Below are positions 34,463-42,404 of a stretch of DNA of 64,000 bases, one piece after another. The position numbers and the translations under genes were made by a program. Source of the stretch: Dysgonomonas sp. PF1-14 (GTDB lineage: Bacteria; Bacteroidota; Bacteroidia; Bacteroidales; Dysgonomonadaceae). Within the stretch, counting starts at the first letter, position 1. Every line of letters begins with the position of its first letter. Under the pieces are notes generated by a model. That model had not been told where the DNA came from, made no database searches, and saw only the letters and a list, made by a program, of their open reading frames with translations. The stretch covers positions 62,001 to 126,000 of the forward strand of contig NZ_JARXWN010000008.1 in the NCBI RefSeq assembly GCF_029892965.1, in the 5' to 3' direction.

Positions 34463-34879
34463 ATGAGAAATTTAGACATACAAGGCTTAATGAATGCTAT
34501 CAGAGAATGGTCTGATAAACAGTTTAGTGATGGCGTATTTGACCATCAGCGGGCTTTACCTATTACTCACCACTTAACAAAGGAAGTCTCAGAACTTATT
34601 GATATTTTAGAAGAGGTAGGCAATGGCGATCCTAGTGATGAAAATTGGGATAAAGTAAGAATGGAGTATGTAGATTGTCTCATGCTTCTACTTGATAGTG
34701 CTTCTCATTTTGGATTGTCAGCCTATGATTTATATCGAGGCTGTTATATAAAACTAGAAATAAATAAAAAGCGTAAATGGGGGTTGCCTGATGAAAATGG
34801 TGTAATTGAGCATATAAGAGATCGGGAACGCCCATTTGCAGTTCCTGAGCATAAAACACTTCGTAAGTTCAAATTATAA
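34463..34879 (+). CDS. MazG-like nucleotide pyrophosphohydrolase (DUF550 type)
   Basis: 138 residues, all alpha. HHLTKEVSELIDILEEV and MEYVDCLMLLLDSASHFG supply the acidic metal-binding helices, and KLEINKKRKWGLPDENGVIEHI is a strong family signature. Expected to hydrolyse (d)NTPs to monophosphates. Last gene of the early operon. Confidence 0.75.
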   Translation: MRNLDIQGLMNAIREWSDKQFSDGVFDHQRALPITHHLTKEVSELIDILEEVGNGDPSDENWDKVRMEYVDCLMLLLDSASHFGLSAYDLYRGCYIKLEINKKRKWGLPDENGVIEHIRDRERPFAVPEHKTLRKFKL

Positions 34880-34885
34880 ACAACA

Positions 34886-35026
34886 TGAGGGTGTGTCAAA
34901 AGTAAGATCTTACCCTCTTTTGTCATGTTGAACGATAATGAAACATCTCTACAAGTATCTGTGAGAGATCCTTCACATCCGTTCAGGATGACAAAGCCCA
35001 CAAGAAAGGACTTTTGACACACCCTC
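34886..35026. repeat. 141-bp inverted-repeat element between convergent operons
   Basis: Perfect 17-bp terminal inverted repeats GAGGGTGTGTCAAAAGT (34886-34902) and its complement (35010-35026). The interior contains TGTTGAACGATAATGAAACATCTC and GAGATCCTTCACATCCG halves that can pair. It resembles a common Bacteroidetes intergenic repeat. It separates the early operon from the reverse head operon and its last base lies in the latter's stop codon. Confidence 0.75.
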
Positions 35027-35526
35027 TATTTTTCTCCAATAATCTGATCCAGCTCATCGGTAAGCATCTCCAGCTCTTTCTCGTCCAGTTCTGCTGAGTG
35101 CCCTATAAATTGTCGTTTTTTCATCTCGAAAGGAGTCTTACCAAAAATATAAGCCGTTCCACCCTCATTATGTACCTGGGCATATTCCTTATCATTGATA
35201 ATTGCTACTTCACCATTGCCACGGGGTTCATAGTCGGTTGCATCTCTCAGCTCATTGGTATCTTTTAGGATAGGATCCTCGGCACGTGTTGATGAGAAAC
35301 GGTCTTTGTTCTGAGGGGCAAAGCCGTACCATGGGCTGTCTTCATCCCGGCGTTTTACATCATCCCAGGGCTGTAAGCCATCATCCACAAAACCCTCCTT
35401 ATCAAAGTTTTCAAGAAAATGATTGACAGCGATATCACCAGCCAGGTAAGGAAAAGTATTGTCGATGAAGTCCTGAATCTCCTGAGCGTTCCGGTTCAAT
35501 AGTTCTGCAAATTCTTCTCCATCCAT
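35026..35526 (-). CDS. Virion morphogenesis protein (Mu gpG-like)
   Basis: 166 residues. EYAQVHNEGGTAYIFGKTPFEMKKRQFIGHSAELDEKELEML follows the Mu G/phage_tail_S pattern (a Y/H-N-x-G-G motif then R-x-F-x-G). Involved in head-tail assembly. Last gene of the reverse-strand head module. Confidence 0.72.
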   Translation of the reverse strand: MDGEEFAELLNRNAQEIQDFIDNTFPYLAGDIAVNHFLENFDKEGFVDDGLQPWDDVKRRDEDSPWYGFAPQNKDRFSSTRAEDPILKDTNELRDATDYEPRGNGEVAIINDKEYAQVHNEGGTAYIFGKTPFEMKKRQFIGHSAELDEKELEMLTDELDQIIGEK

Positions 35527-35614
35527 TTTTAACTCTATTTAGTTTGTAAATCAATCAGAAGGACTTATATTTGTATCAGGTTCTCGGTTGCGTCAGTAAC
35601 ACTTGAACCACCTC

Positions 35615-35648
35615 AAAAGCCTTGTGTTGTTTCAACGCAGGGCTTTTG
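35615..35648 (-). terminator. Hairpin at the end of the F-protein gene
   Basis: AAAAGCC (35615-35621) pairs with GGCTTTT (35641-35647) with inner complementarity (TGTTG/CAACG). A short T-run follows on the reverse strand. It may attenuate transcription into the G gene. Confidence 0.45.
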
Positions 35649-37014
35649 ACTTTTTACCAAAGTCTTTGCCCAGGATATAATCCCTGTCATATTTTACAAC
35701 ATAACCATCCTTTATAACCCACACTTCGCGAATATTCTTCTTAATCTTCACACGCCCACGAATTGCCCGGTTGATAATATTGTCGTCCATATAACCCGAT
35801 ATATTCAACAGTACATGATCAGCCTGAGCTCCGGCACTCCTTAACTCCTGGCTAACGGCATTATAAGTATTCTTGTCGAGCGTTTTAAACTCGAATATTT
35901 TACCTCCGATCATCGCATCCGGATTCTTATTCGGTTTCACGCCATCAGGTATAAGCAGCTCGCGAAGCTTTTTTTGTTTAGGATCCACTTCAGGAATGAG
36001 CCTTACCTTATGTCCTAAATTAGCCAGCGTCTCACCAATGGTTTTATTTACCGGCTTCTTATCAGCCAGTGTATGGATATCCAAATAACCGCCCTGAGCC
36101 CCAACAGACTCCTGGCGAACATACTCCATCGTACTGGTATCATGTTGCTGCACAAAGTTCTGTATCTGATTACGTGTGAGATTGCTTTCAGTAGAATAAG
36201 GATGCTTATCGATAGCAACCGGCTCAGCTGTAACACCCGGATTATTTTGGAATACTTCAGGAGTATCGTCCGACTCATCGAACAAGCCGTCCGGATATTT
36301 TACAGCAGCTCTTGTCTGTCTGATCCAACATTGACAACCCCAGGATATCGGAGGTGTATGAGTTTGCCACCAGGGATGATCCATGGGTAATATGATCCCC
36401 ACCCACTTCATGTGTTCCGGGCGTTTATCCCTGGCACGGCTTTGCATAAATTCGAGATTCGGAAATATATGCTTCCTTTCCTCGAATTTTTTCCAATTGG
36501 TAGCCATGCGAGCCGAACGGACAAAGGTATCGTACTCAGTCTTCAGGTACCGCTGGTTATATTCCCCGATGATGGGTTTTACTGCTTTCCTGAATTGGCT
36601 GAAAGTGCGTTGATTTCCATTCTCATCCAGCATCATCCGAGCGAGCTCTTCACCCTGCTTGTGGGTTTTGAATGCTGCGAATATGGCTGTATTGTGTTTG
36701 AACTGCTCAATAAATACCTTGTTTCGTTTGCCAAATTCAATGCCGGCACTACTGAACGTTTTATCTATACCTTTTTGCAGGGGTGTATTATTCAGTTCAA
36801 ACAAATACGGATCGATATCACCAACGCCTCCACGCTTGTGATATATATTATTGAGAGCTTTCTTTAGTAGCCGGTTAAAATCTATTACCGGTATATCTGC
36901 ATCCCCATCCAGTTTATAAGAGTGATCGAAATCACAGCAACCGGATTGATAATACAGCTTGTGTATCTGTTGATGAAACGGAATAGCCCCGGTATCGATG
37001 CCAGGGCTTAATCG
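35632..37014 (-). CDS. Mu F-like minor head protein with C-terminal nuclease-like domain; translated by -1 frameshift from the portal gene
   Basis: The frame is open from 37065 to 35632 but contains no ATG or GTG; the first TTG (36802) is ~60 codons inside conserved sequence. It begins where the portal frame would slip at T TTT TTC (37014-37020), continuing RLSPGIDTGAIPFHQQ. From that point it has 460 codons. The N-terminal ~255 residues match SPP1 gp7/Mu F head-morphogenesis proteins (HMKWVGIILPMDHPWWQTH, PPISWGCQCWIRQT). The C-terminal ~120 residues (LLIPDG..NPDAMIGGKIFEFKTL) contain a D-x(8)-ExK motif of PD-(D/E)xK nucleases such as CdiA-CT tRNases. Predicted product: fusion with the portal protein. 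Confidence 0.8.
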   Translation of the reverse strand, partial: RLSPGIDTGAIPFHQQIHKLYYQSGCCDFDHSYKLDGDADIPVIDFNRLLKKALNNIYHKRGGVGDIDPYLFELNNTPLQKGIDKTFSSAGIEFGKRNKVFIEQFKHNTAIFAAFKTHKQGEELARMMLDENGNQRTFSQFRKAVKPIIGEYNQRYLKTEYDTFVRSARMATNWKKFEERKHIFPNLEFMQSRARDKRPEHMKWVGIILPMDHPWWQTHTPPISWGCQCWIRQTRAAVKYPDGLFDESDDTPEVFQNNPGVTAEPVAIDKHPYSTESNLTRNQIQNFVQQHDTSTMEYVRQESVGAQGGYLDIHTLADKKPVNKTIGETLANLGHKVRLIPEVDPKQKKLRELLIPDGVKPNKNPDAMIGGKIFEFKTLDKNTYNAVSQELRSAGAQADHVLLNISGYMDDNIINRAIRGRVKIKKNIREVWVIKDGYVVKYDRDYILGKDFGKKSKALR

Positions 37015-37020
37015 AAAAAA
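36985..37020 (-). promoter_or_regulatory. -1 programmed frameshift signal, portal to F
   Basis: On the reverse strand: heptamer T TTT TTC in the portal zero frame (37020-37014), 5-nt spacer GATTA, then hairpin AGCCCTGG / CCGGGGCT (37008-37001 and 36992-36985, one U-G pair) with an 8-nt loop. The portal stop codon is within spacer and stem. This is the textbook layout of bacterial -1 frameshifting. Confidence 0.8.
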
Positions 37021-38297
37021 CTGAGTGACTCGTTTGCCGGATCCTGACGAACTTCGCTCTTTGGATTATCTTCGTCCAGTTCTACATCATATGTATCCTC
37101 AATATATTTTGGTTTGAGATTATATCCGGCACGAAGCAGTTCAGCATCGATCTTAATTTTGTCTTTCGGTTTGATAACTGCCTTTTCCTGAAGCTCCAGA
37201 TAATAACCGTCCGGGATATCATATCCTAGGTTACGCATCACCGGGAGAAAGTCATCGGTCGCCCAGTCCTGAAAGTCCATGATGTCGGCATCCGTTATCT
37301 CCTGGTAGGTTTGCTGGTGTACTTCAGCCTGTGATTGAGAACTACCATCGTCCATCGTCATAGTTTGCCCTACGATACCTTTAGACATTTCCCGGTTGAT
37401 CACATTGATTTTTTGCAGAAAGACATTGAAAGAATCGGACTTCTGATTCTCTTTGATCTCAATATCCACTTGTTTATCAAATATACCATAGCTGGCAGTT
37501 CCCATTGTTTCCAACCAGCTTTGTAATTCATTCTTATGTTTTTCGGAGTTAATCATTGTCCGGGCAATCCGGATCGGCACCCCGAATATTTGTTCAAACT
37601 CATCCCATGAAGCCCATGAATGTCGTTTATATATTGTCATGGGAGCCACACGCTCCAAGATTCCAACCGCTTCAGGGAGAAGCTGAATATATATCAAGAA
37701 ATTAGGAAAAGCAACGTATGGAATAGCTTCTCCTGAAGGGTTGTGAGCCTCTTTGAGAATCAGCCCCTTTTCAGGGATAACATTCTCACGAGGTATATCT
37801 ATTATTTTGTTAATGGATCCGGCTGTGAAATTATTGATAAAGCACATACTATACCCATAGAATTTAGACTCCATGGCTTTACGGGTAACGTGCCTGAACC
37901 AACGTTTCTGAACAAAAAGAGAGCGTTTTGTATCGATTACTCCTTCAGGATCCTTCAATACTGCTTCTTTGTTGGTGACACGTAATATACGGTTCTCTAT
38001 GGCTCCCTGTAAATGATTATCCAGCATCGAATCTTTATATAGTTGCTGGATAGGATATGTAATAGGGTTGAACGGATCGTAACGCATGATCCGGGCTTTT
38101 TGCCAGTCGGTTACTTCCTTTCTATATAAAGACTCATAAAAATGAAAATAATCGATTTCCATCTTAGAAGAGCCCCGTGTATCTACAATATCAGGTTGCT
38201 TGCCGAATCGATTTGATTTTCTCTTATCTCCAGCCAGTACCAGTGATTTTCTTTGAGTAGGTGTATTTGTCCTGTTATAATATTTTCTTCTGCTCAT
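37008..38297 (-). CDS. Portal protein (Mu gp29-like, DUF935)
   Basis: 429 residues. ITDWQKARIMRYDPFNPITYPIQQLYKDSMLDNHLQGAIENR and EIFGVPIRIARTMIN-type segments, with a C-terminal DADIMDFQDWATDDFLPVMRNLGYDIPDGYYLEL, fit Mu-like portal proteins. It forms the dodecameric vertex through which DNA enters the head. The terminal codons SFFD contain the frameshift heptamer, so a fraction of ribosomes should continue into the F frame to give an 888-residue fusion. Confidence 0.83.
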   Translation of the reverse strand: MSRRKYYNRTNTPTQRKSLVLAGDKRKSNRFGKQPDIVDTRGSSKMEIDYFHFYESLYRKEVTDWQKARIMRYDPFNPITYPIQQLYKDSMLDNHLQGAIENRILRVTNKEAVLKDPEGVIDTKRSLFVQKRWFRHVTRKAMESKFYGYSMCFINNFTAGSINKIIDIPRENVIPEKGLILKEAHNPSGEAIPYVAFPNFLIYIQLLPEAVGILERVAPMTIYKRHSWASWDEFEQIFGVPIRIARTMINSEKHKNELQSWLETMGTASYGIFDKQVDIEIKENQKSDSFNVFLQKINVINREMSKGIVGQTMTMDDGSSQSQAEVHQQTYQEITDADIMDFQDWATDDFLPVMRNLGYDIPDGYYLELQEKAVIKPKDKIKIDAELLRAGYNLKPKYIEDTYDVELDEDNPKSEVRQDPANESLSFFD

Positions 38298-38305
38298 ACC
38301 CTTTG

Positions 38306-38740
38306 TTAATAGATGGATCCATACTTTGTTCCTCCTCCATAGCGTGTGTCACCGGTGGTACCGGTATTATTGTTTTCGTCCGGTTCGTCCGGCTTTGTTG
38401 GTAGTGTGCCATCGCCCTGTTCGCCGGTGTTGATTTTCTCCAGCCAGTGCATGGCTATATTATATCTTCGCTCGGCTACAGCATTCGTTTCACGAGTGTG
38501 GCGTTCGTATATCTCATAAATAACGATATCCTTCAGCTTCTTTACAATATGCTTATTTCGCTCAGCTCCTTCAGCCGAAAATATTGCATTGGCATCATAG
38601 AACCGGCTCAGGTAACTTTGCATAACTGCAATACTCTCTTCTATGATCTCATTGACTATTTCATCATCCAGGGCTGTAATTTTATTGACTATGTTGATAT
38701 CGGAAACTGTCTTTAGTTCCTCTTTTGTTAAAAATGCCAT
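38306..38740 (-). CDS. Head-tail connector-like protein (Mu gp36-like, DUF1320)
   Basis: 144 residues from ATG 38740 (MAFLTKEELKTV). The frame is open further upstream, but that part overlaps the terminase and lacks homology. LDDEIVNEIIEESIAVMQSYLSRFYD and VIYEIYERH match the DUF1320 pattern. Gly/Pro-rich C-terminal tail. Confidence 0.72.
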   Translation of the reverse strand: MAFLTKEELKTVSDINIVNKITALDDEIVNEIIEESIAVMQSYLSRFYDANAIFSAEGAERNKHIVKKLKDIVIYEIYERHTRETNAVAERRYNIAMHWLEKINTGEQGDGTLPTKPDEPDENNNTGTTGDTRYGGGTKYGSIY

Positions 38741-38741
38741 T

Positions 38742-40385
38742 TTAATAACCTCCTCTTTTACGTTCACCAAATACTGGAGCTGATGATGTAGAATCATCTT
38801 CTCCACTTTCTCCATTTAAATATTCCTGAGCTTTGAGAATTGCATCAGCCAAAGCATCAGGGAAATCGACCGGATATTTGCCTCCTTTTTCGAAGTTGAG
38901 CATCTGAGCCTTTGCCTCCTCCCAATCCGGATTCTGCTCCAGCTCTTTGCTGAATGTCAATAACCCAGTGATCAATACACTGACCAGTGTCGTATCGATT
39001 TTTATATACTTATCCACGCTGCTCTTTTGAGCCATGGGTACACAAAAAGATTTATACTTTCGTGCAGCCCGGTATAGTACCGGTTCATAGATTGACTCCT
39101 GAGCGACACTGGCATCATAGTAGAACATAGTAGAACTGTTTGTCTTTACTATTTCGTTTGCCCTGGTATAATGATACTCCAGTGCCGTGTCTATATCAGC
39201 CGTTTGCCGGCAAAAGATATCTATACAAGTCATTTGCAAACCATTTACACCCAGTACTGCCATTGCCTTGTAACAGGCAGCATCGGAATAAGCAAAGTCC
39301 CAGTTACCAATAATCACTACATATTTGTCGAACGTTTTAGGCTCGACCATCCGGATCATGTGCTTCTTGATTCGCTTACCGACATTGATGGGAGTATTGT
39401 AGTGTTCACCGCTCAGTGTTTCTTTGTCATGTTCGTATTGCTCCTTTTTTCTCAGGCAATCTTCATGAGTGTATCTTTCTTTCCAGGATGGTTCCCATGT
39501 GTCCGTATTTTTGTCATTGATCTGATCGTAATATTTATCTGTCAGGTTGACCAGGTACAGGGATGTAAATTTATCTTTCCGGATTGTATTTTGTTTGGTA
39601 TCTATCTTTCGCAGATCGATGCCTTTTTTTAATGCCAAACTCTGAATGAAGCCTTTTTCGACCATGTAGTTATTGTTAATGATCGTGCGTTCCGAACGCT
39701 TGGAGAATGCTCCCTGAATATCGCCGGTGACTTTTTCCGTGTATTCCTGAACCAGCCGTGGGTTCATTGCTTTTTTCTTGTCTTCTATATCATCAATAGA
39801 AGCATACTCCAGGCGAACCCCGTTTAAACGCAATCCCCGGAAAGGCTGATCGATACCCAAAGCCATAAATGTACAGCGGTCGGTGGTCTCGAATTGACCA
39901 TCAGCCCAACCTCCATAGCCTTTCTGCATACCAAAATCTTTAACAATAAGATTGTTGCATTCAAATTGTACCTGAAGGTCTTGCAATAACATCGCAGCCC
40001 GGACTTCATTTGCCCCGACTGTTAAGAAGAATTTCGCTATTTCGGATTGCTTCAGGGCAAAAGGATAACCCATATTTGCATGAGTCGATTTTGCTCCTCC
40101 TCTAAAAATGATATTGAACAGCGTAATAAAATCGTTGTGGTATAAATCATTGTAGATAGACTTATGGTACCAGGCACAATCACTATCAGCCATGGGAAGA
40201 GGTGTACCCGTCCCAAAGTAGTGATTGAACATGAGTCCATAGTTCTCAGGTTTAAGAAGCATCTCAATACGCTCTTCCTGCTCTTCAGGCGTTTCTTCAA
40301 TAATGTTATCTATGGTAGCTTTATTGATATACTCTGAGCGAACCTTAAACCTTTCCAACAATTCCTTATACTCTTTCTTTGTCAT
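38742..40385 (-). CDS. Terminase large subunit (Mu gp28-like)
   Basis: 547 residues. The ATPase P-loop region reads NIIFRGGAKSTHAN (~90-103), with a Walker B-like EYASIDDIEDKKKA. The C-terminal nuclease part has NWDFAYSDAACYKAMAVLG and FYYDASVAQE with conserved acids, and DFPDALADAILKAQ near the end. It packages DNA into proheads. It overlaps the upstream 76-residue gene by 4 bases. Confidence 0.88.
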   Translation of the reverse strand: MTKKEYKELLERFKVRSEYINKATIDNIIEETPEEQEERIEMLLKPENYGLMFNHYFGTGTPLPMADSDCAWYHKSIYNDLYHNDFITLFNIIFRGGAKSTHANMGYPFALKQSEIAKFFLTVGANEVRAAMLLQDLQVQFECNNLIVKDFGMQKGYGGWADGQFETTDRCTFMALGIDQPFRGLRLNGVRLEYASIDDIEDKKKAMNPRLVQEYTEKVTGDIQGAFSKRSERTIINNNYMVEKGFIQSLALKKGIDLRKIDTKQNTIRKDKFTSLYLVNLTDKYYDQINDKNTDTWEPSWKERYTHEDCLRKKEQYEHDKETLSGEHYNTPINVGKRIKKHMIRMVEPKTFDKYVVIIGNWDFAYSDAACYKAMAVLGVNGLQMTCIDIFCRQTADIDTALEYHYTRANEIVKTNSSTMFYYDASVAQESIYEPVLYRAARKYKSFCVPMAQKSSVDKYIKIDTTLVSVLITGLLTFSKELEQNPDWEEAKAQMLNFEKGGKYPVDFPDALADAILKAQEYLNGESGEDDSTSSAPVFGERKRGGY

Positions 40386-40612
40386 TTGCCGGTTTGATAA
40401 ATTGCAATCTTTTTTAGCTCAGTGGCTGTGAATGACAATGGGAATACTCCTTTTTGTCTCATCAGAGTAAAGCCATCTTTGCTTAGTATTTCAGGTTTAC
40501 CACGCCACATGATGATAAAGTGTTGAACTTTTGATTTTTTTGCTAGTTTATTGGCTTTGCGTTTCATCAACTGGATCCTGAATACTTGTAAAATTCTTTT
40601 CAGTTTACTCAT
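40382..40612 (-). CDS. Small phage protein in the terminase operon
   Basis: 76 residues, very basic N-terminus (MSKLKRILQVFRIQLMKRKANKLAKKSK). Position between the terminase subunits suggests a packaging accessory role. Not recognised. Confidence 0.55.
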   Translation of the reverse strand: MSKLKRILQVFRIQLMKRKANKLAKKSKVQHFIIMWRGKPEILSKDGFTLMRQKGVFPLSFTATELKKIAIYQTGK

Positions 40613-41090
40613 GCCCTATTACTTCATTAGTTAAGCGAGTTAAAACCTTTTCCATTACTGAGCGTGTAACTCGCAGATTACCCAGTAATGTTTCTTTGTC
40701 TTTTTTCTTTTCTGCTTTCTGAATATCCTTCATATACTCTTCGCAAAGCATCTCATAAGCTTCGTGCATATAGGTAAGGACTTGTTTTTTTGACGAAAAC
40801 TTCTCAAAAGCAGTTGCATACTTTGCAGCCTGATCGGGTGTGATCTTTGGTGTCTGACCATCTAATAAGGCTGCATAACTTTCCAATATGGAACCCCTGA
40901 TTTCAGACAGGGCTATCATCTGACTCTGTTTGCTTTTGTCAAATTCATAGACGCGGATCCACTCATCGATAGTCGATGGTTGTACATCTTCTATGATATC
41001 GGCAATCGTCTGAGAATCGAAACCTTTACAGTACAATTGCTTCGCATGCGAAATTTTACGCTCCCTTATTTCTTTAGTCCATCGTGCCAT
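40605..41090 (-). CDS. Terminase small subunit-like protein (DUF1804 type)
   Basis: 161 residues. The N-terminal helix-turn-helix (KISHAKQLYCKGFDSQTIADIIEDVQPSTIDEWIRVYEFDKSK) matches the Mu gp27/DUF1804 pattern, followed by helical oligomerisation segments. It should recognise the phage packaging site. First gene of the reverse head operon. Confidence 0.7.
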   Translation of the reverse strand: MARWTKEIRERKISHAKQLYCKGFDSQTIADIIEDVQPSTIDEWIRVYEFDKSKQSQMIALSEIRGSILESYAALLDGQTPKITPDQAAKYATAFEKFSSKKQVLTYMHEAYEMLCEEYMKDIQKAEKKKDKETLLGNLRVTRSVMEKVLTRLTNEVIGHE

Positions 41091-41148
41091 ATTTGCTCTT
41101 ATTTATATCTGCAAAGGTTTGAATTGTACACGCCTCAAGCAAATTGTA

Positions 41149-41205
41149 TTTTAATGATTAATAGATATTTATTAATTATTAGTCGGTTTATCCTAATCAT
41201 TAAAA
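41149..41205. promoter_or_regulatory. Inverted-repeat element between divergent late operons
   Basis: Perfect 12-bp arms TTTTAATGATTA (41149-41160) and TAATCATTAAAA (41194-41205), enclosing a second TTAATA/TATTAA repeat (41158-41163, 41170-41175). It is placed between divergent start codons and is a good candidate for a late activator site. Confidence 0.6.
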
Positions 41206-41261
41206 AGTGATTTGATAGACAACTTTCAGCCCCTTTACTTTGCTCAAAAAACAAGTGCGAA

Positions 41262-42323
41262 ATGGCTGAGAATAAAAGGACATTACCTGAAGTTTTAGAG
41301 ATCGACTTTACGATCACCGATGAGTCTGTGAACCGCTATGGCTGGCGTTTGCTTGTAGCCGGTATAGACCTAGCCGGGTTTTTAAAGAATCCTGTGTGTT
41401 GTGTACAGCACTTCACCAGTATGATCCCGGTCGGTAAATGGAAGAACCTTCGTGTTGAAGGTCAAGAGTTAAAGGGTACAGTAGAATTTGACAAAAACGA
41501 TGAAGAGGCTGTAAAACTGTACTGGAAGTATAAGGATGGGTATATGAGTGCTGTGAGCCTCAATGTTATCCCGGTAGAAGAAAGCGATGAGCCTAAATTT
41601 TTATTACCAGGACAAAAATTTTCGACACTTGTAAAAAGTGAATTATTGGAGATCAGCTGTGTTACCATTCCTGGTCAAGCAAACGCCGTGAAGCTTTCCA
41701 CTCCTGAAGGCAAAGAATATAAGTTGAATTTATTAACTCAAAACAGAGAAATGGCAAAAGAAGAAAAAACTGTTGAGCAATTGAACCAGGAACTGGAAGC
41801 TCAACGCAAATTGAATGCTGAAAACCTGGTTACGATCCATAAGAATCGTGGCGTGGTTGCCGATGGTGAAGTCGAGTCTCTCAAAAAACTGGCTTTAGTG
41901 GACTATCAATCTACCAGCGAAATGTTGAATGCCCGTCAGGTTCCCAAAACTGAACCAACCGGTGATAGTGCCGAAACGCTTGCTGAAGCTTTGGTAAAAC
42001 TTCATTTTGACCGTGGTGCAATAACAGAAGGCGAAAAGGTAATTTTCAAGGGTGCTGCAACATCGGATTACGAAGGAACTAAGAAGGTACTCGAAGCAAA
42101 AGCCGGTAAGGATGGACTCCAGACTTTTATGCAGGGACTTACAAACGGAGGTGATCCGGCAAATGCAGGAGCTCAGGGCGAACGTGCCGGCTGGGGATAC
42201 TATGAGTACTTTACCAAAGATCCACAAGCTTTGGCTCTCATGGAAAAGAATGAGCCGGACAAACACAAAAAGCTTGTAGCCGATTTTCAGGCATCATGTA
42301 CACCTGAAGGGACACTCATATAA
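41262..42323 (+). CDS. Prohead protease / scaffold fusion
   Basis: 353 residues. The N-terminal ~155 match the S78-type prohead protease fold: DFTITDESVNRYGWRLL, catalytic His in CCVQHFTSMIP, Ser in LLEISCVTIPGQANA. The C-terminal half is charged and helical (AKEEKTVEQLNQELEAQRKLN...), as expected of an internal scaffold. It processes head proteins during maturation. Equivalent to Mu gpI/Z. Confidence 0.78.
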   Translation: MAENKRTLPEVLEIDFTITDESVNRYGWRLLVAGIDLAGFLKNPVCCVQHFTSMIPVGKWKNLRVEGQELKGTVEFDKNDEEAVKLYWKYKDGYMSAVSLNVIPVEESDEPKFLLPGQKFSTLVKSELLEISCVTIPGQANAVKLSTPEGKEYKLNLLTQNREMAKEEKTVEQLNQELEAQRKLNAENLVTIHKNRGVVADGEVESLKKLALVDYQSTSEMLNARQVPKTEPTGDSAETLAEALVKLHFDRGAITEGEKVIFKGAATSDYEGTKKVLEAKAGKDGLQTFMQGLTNGGDPANAGAQGERAGWGYYEYFTKDPQALALMEKNEPDKHKKLVADFQASCTPEGTLI

Positions 42324-42404
42324 GAAATAAGAAGAAAAACGCTTGCGAAGCCTGCGAATAGCCTTGCGAAGCGATTAAAAAGAATAAAACAAATAAGAAT
42401 TAAA

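Noticed and set aside
36412-36867. Forward reading frames opposite the F gene, up to 151 codons
   Set aside because: They are antisense to a well-conserved gene with no start signals of their own.
39171-39632. Forward 153-codon frame opposite the terminase
   Set aside because: Shadow of the terminase gene; no independent support.
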